Below are positions 17,267-26,126 of a stretch of 64,000 nt of DNA, piece after piece. The stretch comes from Streptomyces griseoviridis. Lineage in GTDB: Bacteria; Actinomycetota; Actinomycetes; Streptomycetales; Streptomycetaceae. Where the stretch lies: contig NZ_CP029078.1 in assembly GCF_005222485.1 (NCBI RefSeq), positions 2,818,001-2,882,000 on the forward strand, in the 5' to 3' direction. A program made the position numbers and the translations under genes. The notes under the pieces were generated by a model. That model saw nothing but the letters and a program-made list of their open reading frames with translations. It made no database searches and was not told where the DNA came from. The number at the start of each line of letters is the position of its first letter. Position 1 is the first letter of the stretch.

Positions 17267-18415
17267 TCACACCCCGGACGAGACCTCAGTCTTCTCGCCC
17301 GAGGCCGACGCTTTTCCCTCGGCGGCCTCGAGTTTGCGGTTGCGCAGCACGGACGACCAGAAGGACCAGCCGATCAGGATGACACCGACCAGGCCGGTGA
17401 TGACCTCGTTGATCTGGTACTGGATGGTGACCATGAGGATCACGGCCAGCGCGCCGATGGCGTAGTGGGCGCCGTGCTCCAGGTAGACGTAGTCGTCCAG
17501 GGTGCCCTGGCGGACCAGGTAGACGGTGAGCGACCGCACGTACATGGCGCCGATGCCGAGGCCGAGGGCCATCAGCACGATGTCGTTGGTGATCGCGAAG
17601 GCGCCGATCACGCCGTCGAAGGAGAACGACGCGTCCAGGACCTCCAGGTAGAGGAACATGAAGAAGGCGGCCTTGCCGGCCAGCGCGACGGCCGAGCGCT
17701 TCTTGCCGGTGCGCTTGGCCTCCTCTTCCTCCTCCTGCTCGCGTTCCTCGTCCTCTTCGAGCTTCTCCTCGAAGTAGCCGGAGAGGCCGCCGACGACCAT
17801 GTACGTGATCAGGCCGGCGATCCCGGCGATCAGGACCGTCTGCGCCTTGTCGACGTGCGCGCCGCCGTGCTGGTGGGCGTGGGTGGCGAAGGTGAAGGCG
17901 GAGACCAGCAGGACGGCGAGCGCGATGCAGACCGACAGCATGTCGACCTTGCCGAGCTTGGCGAGCGGCCGCTCGATCCAGCGCAGCCACTGGATGTCCC
18001 GCTCCTCGAAGATGAAGTCGAGGAAGATCATCAGCAGGAACATGCCACCGAACGCGGCGATCGCCGGGTGGGCGTCGGTGACCAGCTGCTGGTACTGGTC
18101 CTTGTTGTTGAGCGCGAGGTCGACGGCCTCGATCGGCCCCATCTTGGCGGTGACCGCGACGATCACGACCGGGAAGACGAGGCGCATGCCGAAGACGGCG
18201 ATGAGGACACCGACGGTGAGGAAGATCTTCTGCCAGAAGGCACTCATCTTCTTCAGGATTCCGGCGTTGACCACCGCGTTGTCGAACGACAGTGAGATCT
18301 CGAGGACGGAGAGGATCGCCACGATGCCGAAGGCCTCCCACCCCCCGTAGAAGACCGCAGCGACCAGGCCGAGCGCGGTCACCGCGAACGACCAGCCGAA
18401 GGTTTTCAGAAGCAC
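17267..18415 (-). CDS. DUF475 (TerC superfamily) integral membrane protein
   Basis: A 382-residue protein with about nine membrane segments. The paired acidic motifs EISLSFDNAVVNAGIL and EVLDASFSFDGVIGAFAIT are the duplicated signature of TerC/DUF475 proteins, which are linked to metal (manganese) export and tellurite resistance. Between them is a very acidic cytosolic loop (EEKLEEDEEREQEEEEEAKR) and a His-rich stretch HAHQHGGAH. Start GTG 18415. It is a probable membrane partner of the TerD proteins encoded upstream. Confidence 0.9.
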   Translation of the reverse strand: MLLKTFGWSFAVTALGLVAAVFYGGWEAFGIVAILSVLEISLSFDNAVVNAGILKKMSAFWQKIFLTVGVLIAVFGMRLVFPVVIVAVTAKMGPIEAVDLALNNKDQYQQLVTDAHPAIAAFGGMFLLMIFLDFIFEERDIQWLRWIERPLAKLGKVDMLSVCIALAVLLVSAFTFATHAHQHGGAHVDKAQTVLIAGIAGLITYMVVGGLSGYFEEKLEEDEEREQEEEEEAKRTGKKRSAVALAGKAAFFMFLYLEVLDASFSFDGVIGAFAITNDIVLMALGLGIGAMYVRSLTVYLVRQGTLDDYVYLEHGAHYAIGALAVILMVTIQYQINEVITGLVGVILIGWSFWSSVLRNRKLEAAEGKASASGEKTEVSSGV

Positions 18416-18581
18416 TGGCTACCCAATCCTTTAGGTACGGGTCTCCCCCGCGCCGCACTCGTCTTTACTTACTGTTGACCACGAAGTCTAGGGCTTGGCC
18501 CTCCAGCCGGGCCAGCAGGGGTTTCAGGCCGGAGAAAACGCAGGTCGGAGACGGTGGAGCAGCCTGTGCGCGGTGGGGCCG

Positions 18582-19157
18582 CTAGGAGACATTGACCCCG
18601 AAATCCAGGGCGATGCCCCGAAGGCCCGACGCGTACCCCTGGCCGACCGCGCGGAACTTCCACTCCCCCTGGTGGCGGTAGAGCTCGCCGAAGATCATCG
18701 CGGTCTCCGACGACGCGTCCTCGCTCAGGTCGTAGCGGGCCAGCTCCACGCCGTCGGCCTGGTTGACGACGCGGATGAAGGCGTTGCTCACCTGGCCGAA
18801 GGTCTGGCCGCGGTTGTCCGCGTCATGGATCGAGACCGGGAAGACGATCTTGTCGCACTGGGCCGGCACCTTGGAGAGGTCGACGAGGATCGACTCGTCG
18901 TCGCCCTCGCCCTCACCGGTGAGGTTGTCGCCGGTGTGCTCGACCGAGCCGTCCGGGCTCTTGAGCTGGTTGTAGAAGACGAACCATTCGTCGCCCATCA
19001 CCCGCCCGCCGGTGCACAGCAGCGCGCTGGCGTCGAGGTCGAACGGGGCTCCGGTGGTGGAGCGCGCGTCCCAGCCGAGGCCGACCATGACCTGCGTGAG
19101 GTTGGGTGCGGCCTTGGACAGGGAGACGTTTCCCCCCTTGGCGAGTGTGACGCCCAT
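18582..19157 (-). CDS. terD: TerD family protein
   Basis: A 191-residue canonical Ter[43 protein letters not shown], and the calcium-binding loop [19 protein letters not shown], with [34 protein letters not shown] at the end. It is a stress-response protein of the tellurite resistance family. The ATG has GGGGAGGG upstream. It is clearly a tandem duplicate of the gene at 19277-19852; a strong hairpin lies between them. The frame is open further upstream but the MGVTL start is universal in the family. Confidence 0.95.
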   Translation of the reverse strand: MGVTLAKGGNVSLSKAAPNLTQVMVGLGWDARSTTGAPFDLDASALLCTGGRVMGDEWFVFYNQLKSPDGSVEHTGDNLTGEGEGDDESILVDLSKVPAQCDKIVFPVSIHDADNRGQTFGQVSNAFIRVVNQADGVELARYDLSEDASSETAMIFGELYRHQGEWKFRAVGQGYASGLRGIALDFGVNVS

Positions 19158-19216
19158 GATCTGTTCCCTCCCCGAATGGTGCTTCCTGATGTCCTGCGCC
19201 CCCCGGAGGGGGCCCA

Positions 19217-19246
19217 CCGGCGCCGCACCCGGGGGTGCGGCGCCGG
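19217..19246. terminator. Hairpin between tandem terD genes
   Basis: A perfect 14-bp stem (19217-19230 with 19233-19246) separated by GG. It lies 30-60 nt after the upstream terD stop and can terminate or attenuate read-through into the second terD. Confidence 0.75.
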
Positions 19247-19276
19247 GGCAAAGCCGTCTCGCCGAGGCGTGCCCGC

Positions 19277-19852
19277 TCAGACGTTCACGCCGAAGTCCTG
19301 CGCGATGCCGCGCAGGCCCGAGGCGTAGCCCTGGCCGATGGCTCGGAACTTCCACTCCGCGCCGTTGCGGTACAGCTCGCCGAAGACCATGGCGGTCTCC
19401 GTGGAGGCGTCCTCGGAGAGGTCGTAGCGGGCGATCTCCGTGCCGCCCGCCTGGTTCACCACGCGGATGAACGCGTTGCGGACCTGGCCGAAGGACTGCT
19501 GGCGGTTCTCGGCGTCGTAGATCGACACCGGGAAGACGATCTTGTCGACGTCCGCGGGGACCGAGGCCAGGTCGACCTTGATCGCCTCGTCGTCGCCCTC
19601 GCCCTCACCGGTGGTGTTGTCGCCGGTGTGCTCGACCGAGCCGTCCGGGCTCTTGAGGTTGTTGAAGAAGACGAAGTTGGCGTCGCTCTGGACCTTGCCC
19701 GCGCTGTTCAGGAGCAGGGCGCTGGCGTCGAGGTCGAAGTCGGTGCCGGTCGTGGTGCGGACGTCCCACCCCAGACCGACGATGACCGCGGTCAGGCCAG
19801 GGGCCTCCTTGGTCAGCGATACGTTGCCGCCCTTGCTGAGGCTGACTCCCAC
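19277..19852 (-). CDS. terD: TerD family protein
   Basis: 191 residues, [33 protein letters not shown], with [10 protein letters not shown] and the intact acidic calcium loop [19 protein letters not shown]. It is a close paralogue of the adjacent gene. TerD proteins act in tellurite, oxidative and phage stress and, in Streptomyces, in differentiation (family knowledge). Start GTG 19852 with GGAGG 5 nt away. A perfect 8-3-8 palindrome lies 49 nt upstream, over a possible ECF-type promoter. Confidence 0.96.
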   Translation of the reverse strand: MGVSLSKGGNVSLTKEAPGLTAVIVGLGWDVRTTTGTDFDLDASALLLNSAGKVQSDANFVFFNNLKSPDGSVEHTGDNTTGEGEGDDEAIKVDLASVPADVDKIVFPVSIYDAENRQQSFGQVRNAFIRVVNQAGGTEIARYDLSEDASTETAMVFGELYRNGAEWKFRAIGQGYASGLRGIAQDFGVNV

Positions 19853-19900
19853 GAGTCCTCCATTGGTATCAGGGGCGGTGTGCCCCGCTGTGCGTCTGTC

Positions 19901-19936
19901 ATCGGATCAACGATCCGATCCTAGTGACGGGTTCCC
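19901..19936 (-). promoter_or_regulatory. Candidate operator and ECF-like promoter of terD
   Basis: ATCGGATC (19901-19908), AAC, GATCCGAT (19912-19919) is a perfect inverted repeat. On the minus strand GGGAAC (19936-19931) and CGTT (19912-19909) are 18 bp apart, like an extracytoplasmic sigma promoter; TAGGAT (19923-19918) is an alternative -10. Confidence 0.45.
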
Positions 19937-19964
19937 GGACCACGCATGCCCTGGAACCGATGAA

Positions 19965-20423
19965 TCACAGGGTGTCGAGCGCCTTGACGTACTCATTGAG
20001 GTCGCGGGCGTCCGGCAGGGCGTTGACGACGGTCCAGCGCACCACGCCCTCCTTGTCGATGACGAAGGTGCCGCGCACCGCGCAGCCCTTGTCCTCGGCG
20101 AAGACGCCGTACGCGCGGGAGACCTCGCCGTGCGGCCAGAAGTCGCTGAGCAGCGGGTACTCCAGGCCCTCCTGCTCGGCGAAGACGCGCAGGGTGTGGA
20201 TGGAGTCGTTGGAGACGGCGAGCAGCTGGGTGTCGCGGTCGTCGAACTGCGGCAGGTTGTCACGCAGCTCGCACAGCTCTCCGGTGCAGACACCGGTGAA
20301 GGCGAACGGGTAGAACAGCAGGACGACGTTCTTGCCGCCCCGGTAGTCGGACAGCCGCACGGTCGCGCCGTGGTTGTCCTTGAGCTCGAAGTCGGGTGCC
20401 TTGTCGCCGACCTGGATCGCCAT
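19965..20423 (-). CDS. AhpE-type peroxiredoxin
   Basis: A 152-residue thiol peroxidase. The motif [20 protein letters not shown] carries the peroxidatic cysteine (about residue 45, PxxxTxxC) and a second cysteine 5 residues on. [14 protein letters not shown] is the conserved distal segment. It resembles one-cysteine AhpE of mycobacteria, which reduces peroxides in the cytosol with mycothiol-linked donors. ATG 20423 follows AAGGGACG. It is downstream of the DUF3052 gene on the same strand. Confidence 0.92.
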   Translation of the reverse strand: MAIQVGDKAPDFELKDNHGATVRLSDYRGGKNVVLLFYPFAFTGVCTGELCELRDNLPQFDDRDTQLLAVSNDSIHTLRVFAEQEGLEYPLLSDFWPHGEVSRAYGVFAEDKGCAVRGTFVIDKEGVVRWTVVNALPDARDLNEYVKALDTL

Positions 20424-20535
20424 GGTCGTACGTCCCTTCGGTGGGGGCTGCTCGGGTGGTGGGACCACCCTACGCAGCGAGCACCGGGGACCGTCGGACG
20501 GGCCGGACGCGCCGGCCCGTCCGAGGTACCGGGGG

Positions 20536-20973
20536 TCAGCGCTTGGTCTTGGCCCCCTTCGGCGTCACCAGCCGACTGCCGCTCCAGTCCTTGCCGACGC
20601 TGACGCTCTTGGCGGCGGACAGGCCGGCCGTCGTCGCGGCTTCGGAGATGTCGCTGGGCTCCACGTAGCCGTCACGGCCGGTCTTCGGCGTGAGCAGCAG
20701 AATGGCGCCGCCCTCCTCGATGTACGTGATGGCGTCGACCAGCACGTCGGTGAGGTCACCGTCGTCGTCGCGGAACCACAGCACCACGGCATCGGCGACG
20801 TCGTCGTAGTCCTCGTCCACCAGGTCGCTGCCGATGACTTCCTCAATGGCCTCGCGGAGTTCCTGGTCTACGTCGTCGTCGTAGCCGATCTCCTGGACCA
20901 CCTGCTCGGGCTGGAACCCCAGCCTTGCGGCAGGATTCGTCCGCTCCTCCGCGTGGTCCGCGGTCGCGCTCAC
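20536..20973 (-). CDS. DUF3052 family protein
   Basis: A 145-residue acidic protein, [19 protein letters not shown], with LDVD-like acidic patches ([19 protein letters not shown]) and [32 protein letters not shown]. It matches DUF3052, an actinobacterial family of unknown function next to aceE in many Streptomyces (recalled). The GTG start has AGGAGG 6 nt upstream. Its leader contains two overlapping hairpins at 21001-21036. It is divergent from aceE. Confidence 0.9.
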   Translation of the reverse strand: MSATADHAEERTNPAARLGFQPEQVVQEIGYDDDVDQELREAIEEVIGSDLVDEDYDDVADAVVLWFRDDDGDLTDVLVDAITYIEEGGAILLLTPKTGRDGYVEPSDISEAATTAGLSAAKSVSVGKDWSGSRLVTPKGAKTKR

Positions 20974-21000
20974 GGGTTGCCTCCTGATCATGTTCGGTAT

Positions 21001-21036
21001 GGGGGTACCCCCCTGGCTCGTCGAGAGCCTGGGGGG
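21001..21036. repeat. Streptomyces short palindromic repeat with alternative hairpins
   Basis: GGGGGTACCCCC (21001-21012) is a perfect palindrome. It overlaps a second hairpin (21008-21019 with 21025-21036, one T-T mismatch, loop GTCGA). The two are mutually exclusive. Similar palindromes are common dispersed elements in Streptomyces. This one sits about 30 nt upstream of the DUF3052 start. Confidence 0.6.
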
Positions 21037-21268
21037 AGTCTCGGCCTCGCGCGGGCGCGAAGCGTTGGCCGTAGTCCACACGGGCGGGGCGGATCGCGCA
21101 AGTACCCGGCCGTTCAGACCGCCGAAACGGTGACGTTCCCGGCCGTGTCGCCGCAACTTACGGCACGCCACCCCGGCCCGAGGTGACACGCACCACAGCT
21201 TTCTGCCCGGTTTGTCGCGTTGGGAACCCTGGGGGACTGTCAGAGGGCTTGGTTACCTTTAAGTAGAG

Positions 21269-21514
21269 ATGACGATTGACTTTCCCAGGTACACGATGGG
21301 GAACGCCGCGGGAACCCGTGGCACCAAGGGCGACAACCCGGAGAACGGCACGAGAACCGGCACCGACAGCAGCGAGAGCAGCGCGACGGCGGACGGCCCG
21401 CCGGACGGCGGCGCACCCGGGGAAAAGACCAGCGAAGAACCAGAGAAGACAGCGAAGACCAGAGAAGAACCAGCGAAGACCAGAACAGCCCACAGCAGCC
21501 CCTCTGACAGGTAA
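21269..21514 (+). CDS. Possible upstream ORF of aceE
   Basis: An 81-codon frame, [15 protein letters not shown]..., rich in Glu, Lys, Thr and Ser with repeated KT(S/R)EEP(E/A)KT. It ends with TAA at 21512-21514, 8 nt before the aceE GTG and inside its Shine-Dalgarno (GGTAAGGA), so coupling is possible. TACCTT at 21254-21259 lies 9 nt before the ATG, and no convincing Shine-Dalgarno is seen. The purine-rich repeats (21425-21490) could instead be an untranslated leader. Coding status is uncertain. Confidence 0.3.
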   Translation: MTIDFPRYTMGNAAGTRGTKGDNPENGTRTGTDSSESSATADGPPDGGAPGEKTSEEPEKTAKTREEPAKTRTAHSSPSDR

Positions 21515-21522
21515 GGAACAGC

Positions 21523-24270
21523 GTGGCTTCCGGATCCGATCGCAACCCGATCATCATTGGCGGCCTTCCGAGTCAGGTTCCTGACTTCGATCCCGAAGAG
21601 ACACAGGAGTGGCTCGACTCCCTGGACGCCGCCGTCGACGAACGCGGCCGGGAGCGGGCCAGGTATCTGATGCTCCGGCTGATCGAGCGGGCCCGCGAGA
21701 AGCGCGTCGCCGTGCCCGAGATGCGCAGCACGGACTACGTGAACACCATCCCGACCAAGGCCGAGCCGTTCTTCCCTGGCAACGAGGAGATCGAGCGCAA
21801 GGTCCTGAACGCCACCCGCTGGAACGCCGCGGTGATGGTCTCCCGCGCCCAGCGTCCCGGCATCGGGGTCGGCGGCCACATCGCCACCTTCGCGTCCTCC
21901 GCCTCGCTGTACGACGTCGGCTTCAACCACTTCTTCCGCGGCAAGGACGAAGGCGACGGCGGCGACCAGATCTTCTTCCAGGGCCACGCCTCCCCCGGCA
22001 TCTACGCCCGCGCGTTCCTGCTCGACCGGCTCTCCGAGGCGCAGCTCGACGGCTTCAGGCAGGAGAAGTCGAAGTACCCCGACGGCCTCTCCAGCTACCC
22101 GCACCCGCGCTCCATGCCGGACTTCTGGGAGTTCCCGACGGTCTCCATGGGCCTCGGCCCGCTGGGCGCGATCTACCAGGCGCGGATGAACCGCTACCTG
22201 CAGGCGCGCGGGATCGCGGACACCTCGAAGTCGCACGTGTGGGCGTTCCTCGGCGACGGCGAGATGGACGAGCCCGAGTCGCTCGGCCAGCTCTCCATCG
22301 CCGCCCGCGAGGGCCTGGACAACCTCACCTTCGTGGTGAACTGCAACCTCCAGCGGCTCGACGGCCCGGTGCGCGGCAACGGCAAGATCATCCAGGAGCT
22401 GGAGTCGGTCTTCAGGGGCGCCGGCTGGAACGTGATCAAGCTGGTCTGGGACCGCTCGTGGGACCCGCTGCTGGCCCAGGACCGCGACGGCCTGCTGGTC
22501 AACCGGATGAACACCACCCCGGACGGCCAGTACCAGACGTACGCGACGGAGTCGGGCGGCTACATCCGCGACCACTTCTTCGGCGACGACCAGCGGCTGC
22601 GCGCGATGGTCGAGAACATGACCGACGACCAGATCCTGCACCTGGGGCGCGGCGGCCACGACCACCGGAAGATCTTCGCGGCGTTCAAGGCGGCCCAGGA
22701 GCACCGGGGCCAGCCGACGGTCATCCTGGCCAAGACGGTCAAGGGCTGGACCCTGGGCCCGAACTTCGAGGGCCGCAACGCCACGCACCAGATGAAGAAG
22801 CTGACGGTCGACGACCTGAAGCGGTTCAGGGACCGGCTGCACCTGCCGATCGCCGACAAGGAGCTGGAGTCGGGCCTGCCGCCGTACTACCACCCCGGGC
22901 GGGACTCGGAGGAGATCCAGTACATGCACGACCGGCGCAAGTCGCTCGGCGGGTACGTACCGACCCGGGTGGTGCGCTCGAAGCCGCTCGCCCTGCCGGA
23001 CGACAAGACGTACGCGACCGTGAAGAAGGGTTCGGGCCAGCAGTCCATCGCGACGACCATGGCCTTTGTCCGGCTCCTCAAGGACCTCATGCGGGACAAG
23101 GAGATCGGCAGGCGGTTCGTGCTGATCGCGCCGGACGAGTACCGCACGTTCGGCATGGACTCGTTCTTCCCGAGCGCGAAGATCTACAACCCGCTCGGCC
23201 AGCAGTACGAGTCGGTCGACCGGGAGCTGCTGCTCGCGTACAAGGAGTCGCCGACCGGGCAGATGCTGCACGACGGCATCTCGGAGGCGGGGTGCACGGC
23301 CTCGCTGATCGCGGCGGGCTCGGCGTACGCCACGCACGGCGAACCGCTCATCCCGGTCTACGTCTTCTACTCGATGTTCGGTTTCCAGCGCACCGGCGAC
23401 CAGTTCTGGCAGATGGCCGACCAGCTCTCGCGCGGTTTCGTGCTGGGCGCGACGGCCGGGCGTACGACGCTGACCGGTGAGGGTCTCCAGCACGCCGACG
23501 GCCACTCCCAGCTGCTGGCCTCGACCAACCCGGCCTGTGTGGCCTACGACCCGGCCTACGGGTACGAGATCGCGCACATCGTGCGGGACGGGCTGCGCCG
23601 GATGTACGGCGCGGACGCCGAGCACCCGCACGGCGAGGACGTCTTCTACTACCTGACGGTCTACAACGAGCCGATCCGGCATCCGGCCGAGCCGGACGAC
23701 GTGGACGTCGAGGGCATCCTCAAGGGCGTCCACCGGCTGAGCGCGGGCACGGCGGGCTCGATCGGGGCGCAGATCCTGGCGTCCGGGGTGGCGGTGCCGT
23801 GGGCCCTGGAGGCGCAGCGGATCCTCGCCGAGGACTGGGACGTGCGGGCCGACGTCTGGTCGGCGACCTCCTGGAACGAGCTGCGGCGGGAGGCCGTCGA
23901 GTGCGAGCGGCACAACCTGCTGCACCCGGAGGAGGAGCAGCGCGTCCCCTATGTGACGCGGAAGCTGAGCGGTGCCGAGGGTCCGTTCGTGGCCGTGTCG
24001 GACTGGATGCGGTCGGTTCCCGACCAGATCGCGCGCTGGGTGCCGGGCACGTACCAGTCCCTCGGCGCGGACGGCTTCGGCTTCGCCGACACCCGGGGCG
24101 CGGCGCGGCGGTTCTTCCACATCGACGCGCAGTCGATCGTGGTCTCCGTACTGACCGAACTGGCCCGGGAAGGCAAGGTGGACCGTTCCCAGCTGAAGCA
24201 GGCGGTGGACCGCTACCAACTCCTCGACGTATCGGCGGCCCACCCGGGCACAGCGGGAGGCGACGCGTAG
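21523..24270 (+). CDS. aceE: Pyruvate dehydrogenase E1 component (homodimeric)
   Basis: 915 residues, full length for the homodimeric E1 family. The thiamine-diphosphate motif [32 protein letters not shown] is complete, and FIPHP-like catalytic segments such as [19 protein letters not shown] and [15 protein letters not shown] are present. It decarboxylates pyruvate in the acetyl-CoA-forming complex. The E2 and E3 genes are not nearby. GTG start with AAGGAACAGC. The 1167-residue open frame on the opposite strand is a composition artefact. Confidence 0.98.
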   Translation: MASGSDRNPIIIGGLPSQVPDFDPEETQEWLDSLDAAVDERGRERARYLMLRLIERAREKRVAVPEMRSTDYVNTIPTKAEPFFPGNEEIERKVLNATRWNAAVMVSRAQRPGIGVGGHIATFASSASLYDVGFNHFFRGKDEGDGGDQIFFQGHASPGIYARAFLLDRLSEAQLDGFRQEKSKYPDGLSSYPHPRSMPDFWEFPTVSMGLGPLGAIYQARMNRYLQARGIADTSKSHVWAFLGDGEMDEPESLGQLSIAAREGLDNLTFVVNCNLQRLDGPVRGNGKIIQELESVFRGAGWNVIKLVWDRSWDPLLAQDRDGLLVNRMNTTPDGQYQTYATESGGYIRDHFFGDDQRLRAMVENMTDDQILHLGRGGHDHRKIFAAFKAAQEHRGQPTVILAKTVKGWTLGPNFEGRNATHQMKKLTVDDLKRFRDRLHLPIADKELESGLPPYYHPGRDSEEIQYMHDRRKSLGGYVPTRVVRSKPLALPDDKTYATVKKGSGQQSIATTMAFVRLLKDLMRDKEIGRRFVLIAPDEYRTFGMDSFFPSAKIYNPLGQQYESVDRELLLAYKESPTGQMLHDGISEAGCTASLIAAGSAYATHGEPLIPVYVFYSMFGFQRTGDQFWQMADQLSRGFVLGATAGRTTLTGEGLQHADGHSQLLASTNPACVAYDPAYGYEIAHIVRDGLRRMYGADAEHPHGEDVFYYLTVYNEPIRHPAEPDDVDVEGILKGVHRLSAGTAGSIGAQILASGVAVPWALEAQRILAEDWDVRADVWSATSWNELRREAVECERHNLLHPEEEQRVPYVTRKLSGAEGPFVAVSDWMRSVPDQIARWVPGTYQSLGADGFGFADTRGAARRFFHIDAQSIVVSVLTELAREGKVDRSQLKQAVDRYQLLDVSAAHPGTAGGDA

Positions 24271-24500
24271 GGCCGGCCGGCCGGGTCGGGAGCCAGGGGG
24301 CGCGACACCGGGGCGCGCGGCGACGCGGGGCGAGCGCACAGCGGCTCGTCCGGCGACGCGAGGCGCGCGCACGGCGGCTCGTCCGGGCGCCCGTCCTCGT
24401 CCGGCGCGGGAGAAACCGGGGCGCGGCGCCGATTGCGGCCGCCGGCCCCGGGGGTCCCGGGCCGGCGGCGCGGGGCCTGCTCCGAACGGGCCGGACCGCC

Positions 24501-24575
24501 GGATACCGACCCACCGGAGTCCGACCCACCGGAGTCCGACCCACTGGAGTCCGACCCACTGGGGTCCGACCGCCG
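24501..24575. repeat. Five 15-bp tandem repeats
   Basis: Five copies of GGAGTCCGACCCACC with 1-3 changes, starting at 24501, 24516, 24531, 24546 and 24561. Confidence 0.85.
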
Positions 24576-24585
24576 GAACCCGACA

Positions 24586-24625
24586 GCTCGCCCCCGACAT
24601 CTCCCGCTCGCCCCCGACATCTCCC
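24586..24625. repeat. Perfect 20-bp direct repeat, two copies
   Basis: GCTCGCCCCCGACATCTCCC occurs at 24586-24605 and again, without a gap, at 24606-24625. Confidence 0.9.
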
Positions 24626-24827
24626 GCCCGCCCGCGCCCACCCATGACCGCCCACTCACCGCCGCCCGCCCAAGGCCGACCGCCCACTCCCGCCGTCCAC
24701 CCACGACCGCCGCCCGCCCACGACGGCCGTCCGCCCACAGCCGTCCAGTCCCGCCGGGACATGGCGGGACATTCGCGTCGGGCTTTCCTGCCCCGGGCAG
24801 GTGGGCGGGGCGACCTACCATGCGGCC

Positions 24828-25607
24828 ATGACTGAGCCGCAGGCGTCGAACGCTCCGTCGGCGCGGGTTCGTTGGGAGCGGGTCACTCAACGGCCCCTGC
24901 TGGGGCTCACGGTGGCCTTCGCCGTCGCCTACGCGGCGCCGATCGTGGACAGTTCGGCGAGTCGGTCGCTGACCTCGGTGTGCACGGCGGCGGAGTGGAC
25001 GGTGTGGGCCTGTTTCGCCGTCGACCATCTGGTGCGGCTGGCGCTGACGCCCAGGCGCCGCGCGTTCGTACGGGCCCACTGGCCCGACCTGTGCGCGGTG
25101 GTGCTGCCGCTCCTCCAGCCGCTGCGGCTGCTGCGGCTGGTCTCGACGCTGCTGCTGGTGGGCCGCCGGGCGCGGATGGCGTCGCAGATCCGGCTGACCA
25201 CGTATGTCGCGGGGTCGGTGATCGGGCTGCTGATGTTCGGCTCGCTCGCGGTGCTCTCCGTCGAACGGGACGCGCCGCACGGGAACATCCGCACGCTGGG
25301 TGACGCCGTCTGGTGGTCGTTCACCACGATGACGACCGTCGGATACGGCGACCACGCGCCGACGACCGGCCTCGGCCGCATGATCGCGGTCGGGCTGATG
25401 CTGTCCGGGATCGCCCTGCTCGGCGTCGTCACGGCGAACATCGCCGCGTGGTTCATCGCCCGCTTCGACAAGGACGACGACGAGGAACGCCGGCGCACGG
25501 AGGCGATCGAGGCCCTCACGGCCGAGGTGCGGGCGCTGCGCGCGGAGGTGGCCGCGCTGGCGGCGCGCGGTGACGGGCCGAGGTCCGGCCGGGTGCCTAG
25601 AGGGTGA
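24828..25607 (+). CDS. Potassium channel family protein
   Basis: A 259-residue membrane protein. Four N-terminal hydrophobic segments (a reduced voltage-sensor-like unit with Arg-rich PLRLLRLVSTLLLVGRRAR) precede the pore WWSFTTMTTVGYGDHAPTT, with the K+ selectivity filter TVGYG. After the last helix comes a charged coiled-coil tail (DDDEERRRTEAIEALTAEVRALRAEVAAL) that could tetramerise. TACCAT at 24816-24821 is 6 nt before the ATG, a leaderless arrangement. Its 3' end overlaps the convergent next gene by 11 bp. Confidence 0.9.
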   Translation: MTEPQASNAPSARVRWERVTQRPLLGLTVAFAVAYAAPIVDSSASRSLTSVCTAAEWTVWACFAVDHLVRLALTPRRRAFVRAHWPDLCAVVLPLLQPLRLLRLVSTLLLVGRRARMASQIRLTTYVAGSVIGLLMFGSLAVLSVERDAPHGNIRTLGDAVWWSFTTMTTVGYGDHAPTTGLGRMIAVGLMLSGIALLGVVTANIAAWFIARFDKDDDEERRRTEAIEALTAEVRALRAEVAALAARGDGPRSGRVPRG

Positions 25608-25869
25608 TCAGGGCGAGGACCGTGTCGATCGCGCCCAGGATCACGGCGATCATCGGCTGGAGCGGGCGGGCCCGGGACCAGGTGCGGCCCATCGCGAGCC
25701 AGCCGCAGAGGATCGCGGCGGGGCCGAGCAGGATGCCGAGGACGAAGAGGCCCGCGACGGCGCAGATCACGCCGATGAGCGCGAGGGTCGCCCGGTCCTG
25801 GACCGCGCCGGTGCCGGGTCGGGACCAGCGCCGGGTGCGGCCGCGGGTGCGGTGTCCATAGCCTGCCAT
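25597..25869 (-). CDS. Small membrane protein, DUF4190-like
   Basis: A 90-residue protein: basic N-terminus (MAGYGHRTRGRTRRWSRPG), then two hydrophobic helices (LALIGVICAVAGLFVLGILLGPAAILCGWLAMG and PMIAVILGAIDTVLALI). The pattern resembles DUF4190 proteins; function unknown. GGGGAG lies 7 nt before ATG 25869; a TTG two codons upstream is also open. It overlaps the channel gene tail-to-tail by 11 bp. Confidence 0.7.
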   Translation of the reverse strand: MAGYGHRTRGRTRRWSRPGTGAVQDRATLALIGVICAVAGLFVLGILLGPAAILCGWLAMGRTWSRARPLQPMIAVILGAIDTVLALITL

Positions 25870-26039
25870 CGTCAACTCCCCGGTCCCCGGGGTCGGTTCG
25901 GGGACCTGGAGTGCGGATGCCCCGGATCGGGCCGGGGATTCACGGGCCTGCGGCGCGCCGCCCCCCTCCGGCAGCGCGCCGTCGCGCCGAGCGCCCTGGG
26001 CACCGGTGCATGTGCCGGTGGAACATGCCGTTCACAGGG

Positions 26040-26072
26040 CCCGGCCCACTGTGGCGTGCCGCGTGGGCCGGG
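26040..26072. terminator. Terminator of the MFS efflux gene
   Basis: A perfect 10-bp stem CCCGGCCCAC (26040-26049) with 26063-26072, 13-nt loop. It is about 55 nt past the MFS stop. The interval 25870-26126 has no other gene. Confidence 0.7.
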
Positions 26073-26126
26073 TGCGAGTGATCTTCGGCGGCTTCACCCT
26101 GACAGGGGACGTCCGCCGACGGGCCG

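Larger units (their letters stand above)
24271..24827. other. 557-bp non-coding interval with repeats
   Basis: No plausible gene on either strand. It contains GC-rich inverted stretches after aceE, a 15-bp tandem repeat at 24501-24575, a 20-bp direct repeat at 24586-24625, and a C-rich CGCCCGCCC region up to the channel promoter. Confidence 0.6.

Noticed and set aside
18416..18581. Possible riboswitch upstream of DUF475 (manganese yybP-type)
   Set aside because: I could not find a conserved yybP-ykoY core or a convincing multi-stem fold by eye in this 166-nt interval.
21259..24762. 1167-codon open frame antisense to aceE
   Set aside because: It mirrors the aceE gene, is low-complexity Arg/Val/Glu/Gly sequence, and is a product of GC-rich third positions.
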